Notes under the pieces: generated by a model
Seen by the model: the letters and a program-made list of their open reading frames with translations, nothing else
Databases searched by the model: none
What the model was told of the DNA's origin: nothing
Position numbers and translations under genes: made by a program
Part shown: piece after piece, positions 52,643-61,549 of the stretch
Layout: each line of letters opens with the position of its first letter
Position numbering within the stretch: position 1 is the first letter of the stretch
Source of the DNA: Allomyces arbusculus
Lineage: Eukaryota > Blastocladiomycota > Blastocladiomycetes > Blastocladiales > Blastocladiaceae
Length of the DNA stretch: 64,000 bases
NCBI GenBank assembly: GCA_027604705.1
Contig: JADHYV010000024.1
Location: 62,001 to 126,000, forward strand
Reading direction: 5' to 3'

Positions 52643-52871
52643 ATTTCGATTTCCTTTTTGCCGATTTCCGTTTGGGTTGTGTGCGCCGCGCGTGTCATGG
52701 GCCTTTCTCTTCCTCCTGCTGCCCTGCTTGCGCTGTATATAAACTGTTTTCTCTCATTGCCACCGGCAACCGGCATGAACAGCGGCTTTTTCTCGAACCG
52801 ATGACGAGTTTTGAACTTCACGACGGCAAGACACGCACGACGACACACAAAATCACGCCATGTTCTCTCTC

Positions 52872-53389
52872 TTACAGAGCCCGACCACCGCCAACCTGGA
52901 ACGTCGTCACGTCGATGGAATCGCCGTCCTCGAGCCCAAGCTATATGGCACGTCCGGCGCGACCGAGCCCAACCAAGCACATCGTCAGTCATCCGCTCGC
53001 TCCCAACGGGGCCAAGTCGCGCGAAATGTGGCCACGTACGTCCGCGACGGTCTGCTCGCTCTGAATATCGACGCGGTCGCCGTCCAAGTTGAACCGCAGC
53101 GAGTTGACCTCGACGCCCTTCTTGTCGGCGTATGCCTTGGCGATCTTCTGGAACTTGGTCGTGCTCTTGACCTTGAATTCTGTGCGACGCAGGCCGATCA
53201 ACCATTCGGCCGTCAGCTTCGGATATTTGTTCGCCCTGGGTGCAAGTGACGGCAGCGCAGTCGTCGTAACCCGGCATCGCATTTGATAACCCCACCAATC
53301 TCATTGTTCTGCTGGTCGCGCAGCTTGAGCGAGACTTGCTGGACGGTGCCGCCGGCTGCGGGCTTGACATCGGGCTTCTGGTCGGCCAT
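52872..53389 (-). CDS. SUMO, array unit 1, intact
   Basis: Exons 53389-53296, 53179-53040 and 52940-52872; introns GTGGGG...CAG (116 nt, phase 1) and GTACGT...TAG (99 nt, phase 0). The 100-residue product is a SUMO: a flexible start MADQKPDVKPAAGGTVQQ, first strand VSLKLRDQQNNEI, then EFKVKSTTKFQKIAKAYADK, SLRFNLDGDRVDIQSEQTV and LGLEDGDSIDVTTFQVGGGR. The tail QVGG followed by GRAL fits a precursor cut after Gly-Gly by Ulp1-type proteases before attachment to lysines. With unit 2 it is one of the two units able to be conjugated, so it likely supplies much of the cell's SUMO. Fungi usually have one such gene. Confidence 0.93.
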
Positions 53390-53617
53390 GGTTGCTGGTT
53401 CAATTGCGCCAAGTGACGAGCGTGGTGCGGGCGTGGGAGCGCGAAAGAGGGGATATCGGATGAATCGAATTGATTTGCTGTGGGAGTGGTGGTCCACTGT
53501 GCACCGTGCGAATCGTTCCAGTCTTCGAGACAAGCCCGAGACAAGCCAGAACATAAAACCAACACGATTCCAAACCGAAATTGCAAATGAATACATCTGA
53601 CCAGGAGAGATTCCACG

Positions 53618-54136
53618 TCACAGCTCCACCACGCCACCGACCTGGTTGATCACCACGTCCACAATGTCGCCGTCTTCCAAATCGAGCTGGATAGGAACGC
53701 AGGAGACGTAGTTCGTAGGCGCCCGTGCCGTCAGTGCCCAGTTTGACCGCCCACCGGCACGGAAAAGAGACGGCAGCAGCATCATCACGCGTACCTCGCC
53801 CACCGTCTGTTCGCTCAACAGGTCGACGCGCTCGCCATCCACTTGGAACCGCAGACCCGCGAGGTCAATGTTTTTTTTGTCGGCGTAGGCCTTGGCGATC
53901 TTTTGGAACTTGGTCGTGCTCTTGACCTTGAATTCTGTGATCCAGGCAGGCGCCGAACATTGGCTCGATCAACGCATGCGTGCTCCTGCTTGCAACTCGA
54001 CATCCATGCCGGCAGATGGGCAAAGGAACTGACACTCACCAATCTCGCTTCCCTGCGGGTCGCGCAGCTTGAGCGTGACTTGCTGCACGGCACCGCCCGC
54101 CGCGGGCTTGACGTCGGGTTTGCGGTCGTCGGCCAT
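53618..54136 (-). CDS. SUMO, array unit 2, intact
   Basis: Exons 54136-54040, 53934-53795 and 53686-53618; introns GTGAGT...CAG (105 nt) and GTACGC...CAG (108 nt), with the same phases as unit 1. The 101-residue product is close to unit 1: MADDRKPDVKPAAGGAVQQV, EFKVKSTTKFQKIAKAYADK identical over the central helix, LRFQVDGERVDLLSEQTVGE, and LDLEDGDIVDVVINQVGGVV. The tail is QVGG followed by VVEL, so processing to a Gly-Gly end is possible. Differences cluster in loops and in the last strand. The second intron is open in frame with the exons, so an unspliced message would still read through. A working second SUMO is the simplest reading. Confidence 0.92.
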
Positions 54137-54434
54137 GGTTGCTGGTTCAAGTGCGTGAGGTGGGGGTGGTCGACGCAGTGGGGTGCGCGTGGAGACTGAG
54201 AAATTAATGTACTGATCGCGGTGATGACCGGATAGTCTCTTTCAGATTCGGAGGAGAGGGAGAGCGCGTCGTACGCATCAAGACAACCCGGTGCCATGTC
54301 ACCCTTATGTCGTCTCCAACCAACCGGGCATGGGCCTCTTTGACAACCCAGTTGCGATCAAAAGGACTGGACCATGAACTGCATTACTTTTCAAAAGTCT
54401 CGCCCTTCTGGTCCTCTGATAAATTTCGTCACGT

Positions 54435-54934
54435 TTACAGGGCCTGCCTGCCAATCTGCTTCATCTCCACGTCCACGACATCGTCGTCCACCAAATGGAG
54501 CTGGGACAACGGAGTGAGTCAGTACCCCTGTCTGAAGCAACAACCATCAAAAACACTCGAAAATCCAACGCACCTCGCCCACAGCCTTTTCGAAAACGGC
54601 GGGCTCGCCATCAATGTTGAACCGCAACTTGCTCACGTCAATGTTATTATTGTCGGCGTACGCATTGGCGATATTGTGGAACTTGGTTGTGCTCTTGTCC
54701 TTGAATACTGGGGGTGGGTGGGGCGGACGAACGGGCGCGAGCGCAGACGCGGACAAGACGGCTGCCGTTGACCGAAAGGGCGCCCACGGCGCGTTTCCTA
54801 CAGTCGTCCGGGCAGCCGGCCGCCCAGGAGTACACATCAATCTCGTTGCCACGCGCATCCTGCAGTTTGAGCGTGACATGCAGCACGACACTGCCGGCCG
54901 CGGCAGGCTTGACGTCGTGCTTCTGGTGAACCAT
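54435..54934 (-). CDS. SUMO-like, array unit 3, open frame but Gly-Gly lost
   Basis: Exon 3 (54500-54435) and exon 2 (54707-54574) are clear; the second intron is 73 nt with GTGCGT...CAG. The donor used for intron 1 in units 1-2 is lost here: the bases after ATTG read AT instead of GT. An in-phase donor GTAGGA at 54801 restores the frame and gives exon 1 as 54934-54802, adding about 13 residues (DVYSWAAGCPDDL) before FKDKSTTKFHNIANAYADNN. The last strand is LHLVDDDVVDVEMKQIGR, so the second Gly of the Gly-Gly is Arg. The protein could fold like SUMO but should not be conjugated. Whether it is expressed cannot be told. Confidence 0.7.
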
Positions 54935-55312
54935 GGTTTAGAATTAATGCTTCAAGTCGCGGTGTGGACGGTTGGATGGGTTACGAGTGGTGGGACCGTC
55001 AACGTGGGGGAGACATGCGTGGCCGTCCAGACATTATCGAGCACCAGGCAGCTTTGCATGGCTGGTTGAGGCCAGGCGAGTCGCCTCTGGACGGCGTCAG
55101 GGGGACGATTTGGCGTACACGCCCGAGCATCGCGCAACGATCACGGAGGCGGCGGTAGCGGCATGCTGTCGTATGGCCGCGAAGGGAAGGCATGGTCGTT
55201 GAAGGGGAAACCGGGCAACGAATCGCGCAGCGCCAAACAAAATCGTCGTGTTCCAGGACAGTACTCGCGGCACGACCAGCGCGCCGCCCCGTGGTTCTTT
55301 GCGCATCATCGA
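54935..55312. other. Spacer between SUMO units 3 and 4
   Basis: 378 nt, presumably unit 3 promoter and unit 4 3' end. Near 54952-55005 it is rich in GGT/GTGG words. No gene recognised. Confidence 0.4.
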
Positions 55313-55780
55313 TCACGGCGTGCCCACACCGATCATGTCCGTGTTCACGTCGACGACGTCGCCGTTGAGCAGGTCGAGCTGTTCACAGGGCGGGAGTGAG
55401 TCAGTGCGCCGCGAAAGAAATGCTTATCGCGATCGTCCTGGCGACAATGACAACGCAACTGGCCAATGCTGTCCTCGAGCTTGACGCGCTCGCCGTCGAG
55501 ATTGAATCACAGTGAATTGAGGTCAATGCCCTTCTTGTCGGCATAGGCCTTGGCGATTTTATGAAACTTGGTCGTGCTCTTGGTCTTGAATTCTACGGTG
55601 CCCACCCAAGGGAACGGGTCTCCGTCCGCTTGGGCGGGAGATCATAGCGCGTGGTGGCAGGTGCGAGCCGCGGATGCCCAGTCCTCAAATCGCACCAATC
55701 TCGTTGTTCTGCCGGTCGCGCAGCCTGATCGATATCTGCTGTCCGTCGCCGGGCTTGACGTCGGGCTTGTGATCGTCCAT
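55313..55780 (-). pseudogene. SUMO pseudogene, array unit 4
   Basis: Exon 1 (55780-55696, MDDHKPDVKPGDGQQISIRL, donor GTGCGA) and the start of exon 2 (from 55592, EFKTKSTTKFHKIAKAYADK) are well preserved. The codon that is Arg in SLRFNLDG of unit 1 is TGA here (55509-55507), a one-base change from CGA. The second intron's donor is also lost: GAG/GTGCGT in relatives corresponds to CAG/TTGCGT at 55461-55453. Exon 3 (55378-55313) reads LDLLNGDVVDVNTDMIGVGT, without Gly-Gly. Three independent defects in an otherwise close copy argue for a fairly recent pseudogene. Confidence 0.85.
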
Positions 55781-56158
55781 GGTTGGGAATGTTGCACCGG
55801 GTGCGCGGCGTGGAACAGATGGAGCTGGGTCGGGCGTGCGCTGGGAAAGGACGGGGGCGAGAGATGGAGAAGGTCGCGCCCAAAGGACACGGACCAAATG
55901 GAGCTTTCCGCGCGCATTTTTGTTGTGACTGCCGATCCGCAGAGGATCTGACGCTCCTTTGTTGACGGGAGGTCGCCTTGGCAGGTCGGCACTGGGCGAC
56001 CAGAAGGACGTGCCAACTTGGAAATGCGATTCTGACACCACGGCACGATGTTGCTCACCTAAGGTCGTTTCTGACTGGCGGGCACCAAAATCAAACCTCA
56101 GTGCTTTCGATCAACAAACGTACGCGACACAATTTCATCCGGCGCTCATTTGTACCGA
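55781..56158. other. Spacer between SUMO units 4 and 5
   Basis: 378 nt with no recognisable gene, repeat or RNA. It should hold remnants of the unit 4 promoter and the 3' flank of unit 5. Confidence 0.4.
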
Positions 56159-56835
56159 TCACTGGTTCCACCCGTGCTTCGCGATCATCACGTCGACGAC
56201 ATCGCCATCATACAACTCAAGCTAGGCGTGGTGGCGACGATGGGGAGGGTGAATCAGTGCACTGCAAGACCAAAATTAAAGTATCTACGTTGTTGACTCT
56301 GTTAACAATCGAACGCGCACCTCACTCAGACTTTTGTTGCATTTGAATCGGAGACGCTTGCCGCCAAACGCGAACTGCAATGACTTGCGGTCGGCGCCCA
56401 TCTTGTCAGCGTAGGCCTGCGCAAACCTCTCAAACTTGGTCGCTGCGCTCTTGCACTTGAATTCTGGAGCCAACGCGCGAGCGGACCCGACGTGTTCAGC
56501 GCGCGTTGCGTCGGCACAGAGGGGAGAGATGGATGGTCTGCGGACCGCACAACGCACCCGTCGTATCGTTCCACTTCTCGATTGTGCAATGTGATCAGCA
56601 CCTGCTGCTTGATGTTGCGCTTGACAGGTTCGGTGATGGGCGAAGGCGGCGACGCCGGCTGCTCATGCATCACGTCGTTGAGCATCACGTCGTTGAACAT
56701 CCCGTTGGGCGGGATCGTGCCCCGCAGCGCCTGGAGCGCCCGCGGTACAGGCATGGGCTCGGGCGTCGACGGGTCGGCGCGGCGTGCATCTGCCGGTTCC
56801 AGCTCGGGGTCGGGGCTGGGCGCGTAGTCGTCCAT
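56159..56835 (-). pseudogene. Divergent SUMO-like gene, array unit 5, probably broken
   Basis: Exon 1 starts at 56835 with a new 65-residue acidic/Pro-rich leader (MDDYAPSPDPELEPADARRA) before the strand QQVLITLHNREVERYD. Exon 2 (56463-56321) has EFKCKSAATKFERFAQAYAD and ends at a good GTGCGC donor. Exon 3 (56221-56159) reads LELYDGDVVDVMIAKHGWNQ, ending without Gly-Gly. The only good donor for intron 1 (GTGCGT at 56557) leaves phase 2, but the acceptor CAG at 56466 needs phase 1, so a normally spliced message would be out of frame. Either the unit is broken or it uses a splice site I cannot see. A TATA box remains 168 nt upstream of the ATG. Changes in core residues suggest it is older than unit 4. 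Confidence 0.65.
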
Positions 56836-57002
56836 GATTGGCGGCCGAGGGTCGACGCGTCACATTCGGGCAGGGAGTGATGTGTGGAGGAAGTGCAGGA
56901 GAAGAAGCGCGCCGAGCACGACGGCACGAATTATATTACCGGCGTGGGCATGTGTCGGCGTGTGGGGAGCCAGACGTGTCGCGTCATGTCGCGTTGCAAA
57001 TA

Positions 57003-57009
57003 CTTTATA
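57003..57009 (-). promoter_or_regulatory. TATA box of SUMO unit 5
   Basis: Minus-strand TATAAAG in context TCCCTATAAAGTATTTG, 168 nt before the start codon at 56835. The spacing suits a core promoter. Confidence 0.5.
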
Positions 57010-57202
57010 GGGACCCGCGATCGTGGCTGAAATGGACAATCATGGGCGGTGTCAGCGACACAAATCTTTGGATTGGGGATTGAATTTGACATTTGGATGT
57101 TTGCGTCCTTCGTCAGGTCGCATACCATACCACTCACTCATGATGCTGCTCACCCGACTTTGGCCAAACAAAAAAAATACCGACAACATCATTGCAAAGC
57201 GC

Positions 57203-57704
57203 TCAATCACAACGACACGCGCAGGAACACGATGTGCGCGCCACTCTGCACCCGGACGCGGCCTTGGCACGCACGACCTGCACCGATCCAATCGATCTGG
57301 TTGCCGCCCACCGCGAATCGGAACACGTGAAGGGCGACGTCGATCTCCTCGAGTTGCGCATAGGCTTGCGCGACCCTTTCAAACTTGAGCGTGCTGCTGG
57401 CATGGAAGTCTGGGTGCAGTGCGGGTCGTTATTGGTGAGCGTCCGTGGCGAGTGAGGGGATCACGAAAGTAGGTGGAGGGCGGAGTGGGCGCGCAACGTA
57501 CCAATCGAGGTTCTGCCGCTAACTGCGCATCGTAATCAACAGCCTGGTGTTGACGCCGGACTTGACGTCGGGTGAGGGCGAGGGCGAGGGTGCGGTCTGC
57601 GGCACGACGACGCTGGATGCGATGTTGGACGGGGCCGCCGCGTGGGCTGCCTGGTGCACCTGGAGAGTCTGCAACGTCGTCTGCATCGATTCTTGCATTT
57701 TCAT
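57203..57704 (-). pseudogene. Strongly degenerate SUMO-like unit, array unit 6
   Basis: Exon 1 from ATG 57704 ends in SPSPSPDVKSGVNTRLLITM, which lines up with the DVKPAAGG...QQVTLKL start of the intact units, but an in-frame TAG (57521-57519) stops it. Exon 2, from 57409 after a CAG acceptor, reads DFHASSTLKFERVAQAYAQL then FRFAVGGNQIDW, matching helix and following strand. No exon 3 with the closing strand and no Gly-Gly can be found toward unit 5; the frame runs on into unrelated sequence to about 57203. This is the most decayed member of the array. Confidence 0.7.
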
Positions 57705-58149
57705 ACCTGCACCGCTTGGAACGCCTGCAGCGTCTGCAGTGCCTGCAGCAGAGCCGGGATCGCGGACGCCGATATGGCCACGGCCGGGATGTTGGGGATC
57801 AGCACGGCCATGGCCATCGCGTGAGGAGGGATGGCGCTTGCTTGCAGCGGCACGGTGATGGGCGTGGAGGCCGCGTGCAGGTGTCCATGTCGGCCGAGAT
57901 GGATGTGTCGTTTCGGTCGGGATCGAAGTCGAGCTGAGGGAGAGGCGCGCTGAGGAGATACGAGAGGAGGATGAGCACGACGAGCGCGGTCGTGCCGACT
58001 TGTATGCCAGCGCGCGCGCGATCGGGCGCGAAGCGGAGTCGGGTTGCGACGCGAGGGCTGAAGCTTCGCAGCCGTGCGATCGCACCAAGCCCAAATGGAC
58101 CGGTCTTTTCGGCTCCAACTCATTCTTTGCCCATGAAACGCACTTCATT
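57705..58149. other. Spacer between SUMO unit 6 and helical-repeat gene
   Basis: 445 nt. An open minus-strand frame rich in Ala, Ile and Pro crosses it (for example PNIPAVAISASAIPALLQAL), but I see no start or homology to support it. Otherwise no recognisable feature. Confidence 0.4.
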
Positions 58150-61100
58150 TCATTCTCGACGTCGAGCCCGTCTCGCCTCCGTCTTCCCATCAAGCACCAC
58201 CTCGGCCAACTTGGTCGCAGGCGCGCGCCCGCGCAAACGGCACCGCGTCCACAAGTCGCGCTCGACCGTCATCCGCGCCTTGTGCGCCGTATCGAGCACT
58301 TGCGCAATCTCATGCACCTCCTCGGCATCCTCGCCCGCCTTCTCCACCGCGTCGCGCGCAATCTGCGCCAATTCCTTCTCACGCATCCGCGCGCCGTTGG
58401 CCGCTGCGGGGACACCCACCTGGACGAGCCGCGCGGCCGTCCATGAACGGACCAGCGCAAGCGTCATTCCCGACGGTCGCGCGGAACCCGCTTTCGGCGC
58501 CGCAAGCTGGTGGAGAAGGTGCGCGACGGCGCGCCACCGGTGCAGCCCGACCGCGAGGAGCTCGAGGAGCAGGTGCGCGTGGTACCGCTCGAGCTGGCCC
58601 TTGCGTGCAGCGCGGGTCGCAGCCGCGACCGTCCAGTCGAGAAAGGCGTCACGCCCGGGGGCACGTGCTCGAGGAGCCATAGCGCGCGCGTGCTGCAACG
58701 CTGCCGAAAGGACGAGCGTCCATGTGGCGCGGTCAGCACGACCGCGCGCAACGTGTGCGGCAGCGACTCGGTGCAGCCGTGGCGCGTCGTGCATTTGTCG
58801 GTAGGAATCGAGCAGGACGTTGGTTAGGACCGGGTCGAGCTCCCCGCGCACAGCGAGGTCGGCGAGGGTCGCGGCAGGGGTTGGCGGCGTAGGTTCCGGC
58901 AGTGCGACGGGGACCAGTGACCCGAGTCGTAGGCGTGGCGGTGCGTCTGAAATCGGTTCAGCGGCAGAAGCTGCGGGGGGGGCTGCGACGAGCTGCAACA
59001 TGAGCGCCTGCGCGTCGTCGGCCCGGCCGATCTTGACGAGCGCAACCAAGAACGACGTCCATGCCATTTGCGCCGTACGGTCGGTGCCCTTGACGGCCTG
59101 TACGGCCAACCGCGCCTGATCGGGCCACAATGACTGCGAATAGACGTGTGCGGCGGCTGCGGCCACAGGCCGCGGAACGTCTCCACTCGCTGCAAGCGCG
59201 GCCACCATCTGGTCCACCACCTCGACCTCACCACTCTGCCCGAGCGCATGCGCGAGCGCACCAATATCCTCGGCACGCGCCGCTGCAAGTGCTGGTGAGC
59301 CGGCACGACACGCCGTGGGGCCGTAGAGTTGCTTGAACCAATAGGGAGCGTCGCGTGACCGAACTGCGGCTGTGAGTCGCAGAAGCGCGCGCAAGTGTAC
59401 GACGACATTGGCATCAGCACTTCGAGCGTGCCGCCGCCGAGAGCGGTACCACGCCTCGCGCAAAATCGGGTAGGCGCGGTCAGCCGGCAAGTGTTGCGCA
59501 ATGGCCTGCACGGCACGCGCGTCGAGTGGGGTGGTGGTGGGCACACGTCGCATGACGCGCAGGACCCCGTCGGCGTCGCCCATCTGTGCGAGCGCGGCGA
59601 GGATCAATGTGTCGGACGCGGGCGACGGTTCGAGCGTTGCGTGTAGGGACTCGTAGAGAGCCGGCCGCTGAACACCGGAGTCGTCAAGCTCAGCCACTTG
59701 CCGGACGGCGTGCATGGCGGCCTGGACATTGACGGGTGAGATGCGAACTCGGTGCATACGCAAAACGTGCAGGATCGTGCCGAACTGGGAGGGCGCAGCG
59801 TAGGCGGCCCACTGCAGCAGCGGCACAGCCAGTTTCGCGTCCATCGGCAGCCGGCGCGTGCGGTGCAGACGTTGCCAATGCCGGAGGCAGTCGAATGTGG
59901 CCAGTGGCGTTTTCGCGGCATCGGCGTTCGACGACTGTGTCGATGCCCACTTGACGTGCCGTGCCGCATGCGTGACGAGGTCGGTGAACGTGTCGAGTGA
60001 CGGGACGTAGGTCGGATCGCGCGTGACGTCGAGCCAGTGCGAAACGGCGGTGTCACGATGCGCCGGGAGTCGGAGCAGGTACTTGACGGCACGGTCCAGC
60101 ACTGCCGGTGGCGGCTTCTCTTGCTGCTGAAGGAGTGCGAGCGTGTCGTCGACGCGATGCTGGCAAAAGAGCGTGACGACGCGCGCACGGAGCAAGGCCG
60201 TCTTGTCCACCGGTTCTTGCTCGGCCACGTCCAAAAGCGCATGCGCTGAATCGGGGTCGTTGGTGCGGGCGTAGCCCTCGGCCAAGTGCGGCGCGATCCA
60301 GCGGAGCGGCGGGTCGCGATCCATTGCGCCGCGCAGCCGGTCGAGAGCCGCACGTGAGCGGGCTGATCGGGACGCAATGATAATTGCGTCGACGGCGCGT
60401 GGTGACAGTAAATCGGCGAGCTCGTTTGCGTTGTTGACGAGGTGCTGCTCGATCAAACCCATGGCGAGAGCGGGTGCGTTGCGGGCCAAGGGCGGGAGGA
60501 CGCAGTCCCACGTCTCGCGGACTGGGTGTAGATCCGGATTGGCACTGCTTGCGGTCTCAACGATCATATCGATTACAAGCGTCCAGTCGTGATCGAGAAT
60601 GGCGGCGTGGATGAGCGAGTCGAAAACGGCGCGGGTCGGCGCGGCATGGCGTGTGCAGTAGAATAGAACGCGCAGAATGAGGAGGCGCGCGATTCGTGGC
60701 GTGTCTCGCAAGAACCGAGAGTCGAGCTGCTGATGCTGGTCATGATTTTCGGGCGGGGGTGGGGACGGGTCCCAAGAATCGTGGTCATGGGTCTTCAAGT
60801 CGGCGTCTGTATCGACCGGTGGGTCCGGAAAGGCGGCAGCAGCACGTGCGAGTTTGTCGGAGGGCGTAGCACGGTCGTCGACGAGCGAAGAGCGGAGATA
60901 GGCAACAATGTCGTCAGTCGTTTGGAAGCGCGGCGCGCACGCGGTGGTTGCGCTTGACTTGGGCGATTGGGCGCTTTGCGGATCAGGTGACAGGGTGGCC
61001 AGCGCACGGCGGCCTTGTGCGGACGGTGCCATGAGCAAGGAAGGTCGAGCGAGGGTAGCCGGCGGCCATGGTGATCGACGCGGGAGCGGGGTCGTGGCCG

Positions 61101-61179
61101 CCAACGGCGTTGGTCGTGGTGGGGCGCGCAGTGGGCGCTGCGCGAGGCGGGCCAAGACGGCCAGACTGAGCCTGGTCAT
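58150..61179 (-). CDS. Large helical-repeat (PPR/TPR-like) protein, probably mitochondrial
   Basis: A single-exon frame of 1009 residues from ATG 61179. The N-terminus MTRLSLAVLARLAQRPLRAP is Arg/Leu-rich without acids, as in mitochondrial presequences. Residues 150-980 are almost wholly helical pairs of about 35 residues, such as PTRAVFDSLIHAAILDHDWT, DSAHALLDVAEQEPVDKTAL and SDTLILAALAQMGDADGVLR, which resemble degenerate pentatricopeptide repeats. PPR proteins bind organellar RNA and act in its processing, stability or translation. The repeats are too diverged to read a binding code, and a TPR-like or other helical-repeat protein is possible. The frame is open upstream to 61395, but that stretch has low-complexity composition and lies in the divergent promoter with YOS9. 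Confidence 0.65.
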   Translation of the reverse strand: MTRLSLAVLARLAQRPLRAPPRPTPLAATTPLPRRSPWPPATLARPSLLMAPSAQGRRALATLSPDPQSAQSPKSSATTACAPRFQTTDDIVAYLRSSLVDDRATPSDKLARAAAAFPDPPVDTDADLKTHDHDSWDPSPPPPENHDQHQQLDSRFLRDTPRIARLLILRVLFYCTRHAAPTRAVFDSLIHAAILDHDWTLVIDMIVETASSANPDLHPVRETWDCVLPPLARNAPALAMGLIEQHLVNNANELADLLSPRAVDAIIIASRSARSRAALDRLRGAMDRDPPLRWIAPHLAEGYARTNDPDSAHALLDVAEQEPVDKTALLRARVVTLFCQHRVDDTLALLQQQEKPPPAVLDRAVKYLLRLPAHRDTAVSHWLDVTRDPTYVPSLDTFTDLVTHAARHVKWASTQSSNADAAKTPLATFDCLRHWQRLHRTRRLPMDAKLAVPLLQWAAYAAPSQFGTILHVLRMHRVRISPVNVQAAMHAVRQVAELDDSGVQRPALYESLHATLEPSPASDTLILAALAQMGDADGVLRVMRRVPTTTPLDARAVQAIAQHLPADRAYPILREAWYRSRRRHARSADANVVVHLRALLRLTAAVRSRDAPYWFKQLYGPTACRAGSPALAAARAEDIGALAHALGQSGEVEVVDQMVAALAASGDVPRPVAAAAAHVYSQSLWPDQARLAVQAVKGTDRTAQMAWTSFLVALVKIGRADDAQALMLQLVAAPPAASAAEPISDAPPRLRLGSLVPVALPEPTPPTPAATLADLAVRGELDPVLTNVLLDSYRQMHDAPRLHRVAAAHVARGRADRATWTLVLSAALQHARAMAPRARAPGRDAFLDWTVAAATRAARKGQLERYHAHLLLELLAVGLHRWRAVAHLLHQLAAPKAGSARPSGMTLALVRSWTAARLVQVGVPAAANGARMREKELAQIARDAVEKAGEDAEEVHEIAQVLDTAHKARMTVERDLWTRCRLRGRAPATKLAEVVLDGKTEARRARRRE

Positions 61180-61549
61180 GGTACTGCAGCAAGTGGGCGA
61201 TCCATGCACGGCGTATTCTTGGTATGATCGTCGTCGTCGACAGCGCTTGCGGTCGTCGTCATGGCGGCAGCCGTGATCAAGGTGGCCGCTGGCCGATTGG
61301 CGTGGCGCCGTGTCGTGTTGATCAGCGTCACGTGCACCCTCGCCACGACGCGCTTTGGTCGCCATCCTTTCACTCCACGTCGTCGTCGGCGACATGTCGA
61401 TCTCCTGCTACACACACGAACACGACGCGATCCTCGCAAGCACACCGTTCAGGACGACGCGAGACTTGCCGCAACAGCAGCGCTCACCTTGTCCACCGGC
61501 TCGGCCGCTTCCCCGACCTGCCCAACACGTTCCTCATCTTGCCTCCACC
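61180..61549. other. Divergent promoter region helical-repeat gene / YOS9
   Basis: 370 nt between divergent start codons; no TATA-like element seen. Short bidirectional promoter by position. Confidence 0.45.

Larger units (their letters stand above)
52872..57704 (-). repeat. Tandem array of six SUMO-type units
   Basis: Six units in the same orientation. Units 1-5 share the same three-exon layout: exon 1 ends at the strand before the central helix, exon 2 starts with FKVKSTTKF-like sequence, and exon 3 holds a C-terminal strand such as LGLEDGDSIDV; in unit 6 exon 3 is not recognisable. Spacing is 0.7-0.9 kb from start to start. Divergence rises with distance from BUD20: units 1 and 2 are close in sequence, units 3-4 less so, units 5-6 only recognisable by the central helix AQAYA. 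Same layout and orientation imply origin by repeated tandem duplication of one SUMO gene. Confidence 0.85.

Noticed and set aside
52732-52742. Plus-strand TATATAAA near the BUD20 3' end
   Set aside because: No plus-strand gene follows within a usable distance; it lies in the convergent 3' region of BUD20 and SUMO unit 1.
57705-58123. Small Ala/Ile-rich protein gene upstream of SUMO unit 6
   Set aside because: Open by chance in GC-rich sequence; no start context, homology or splice partner.
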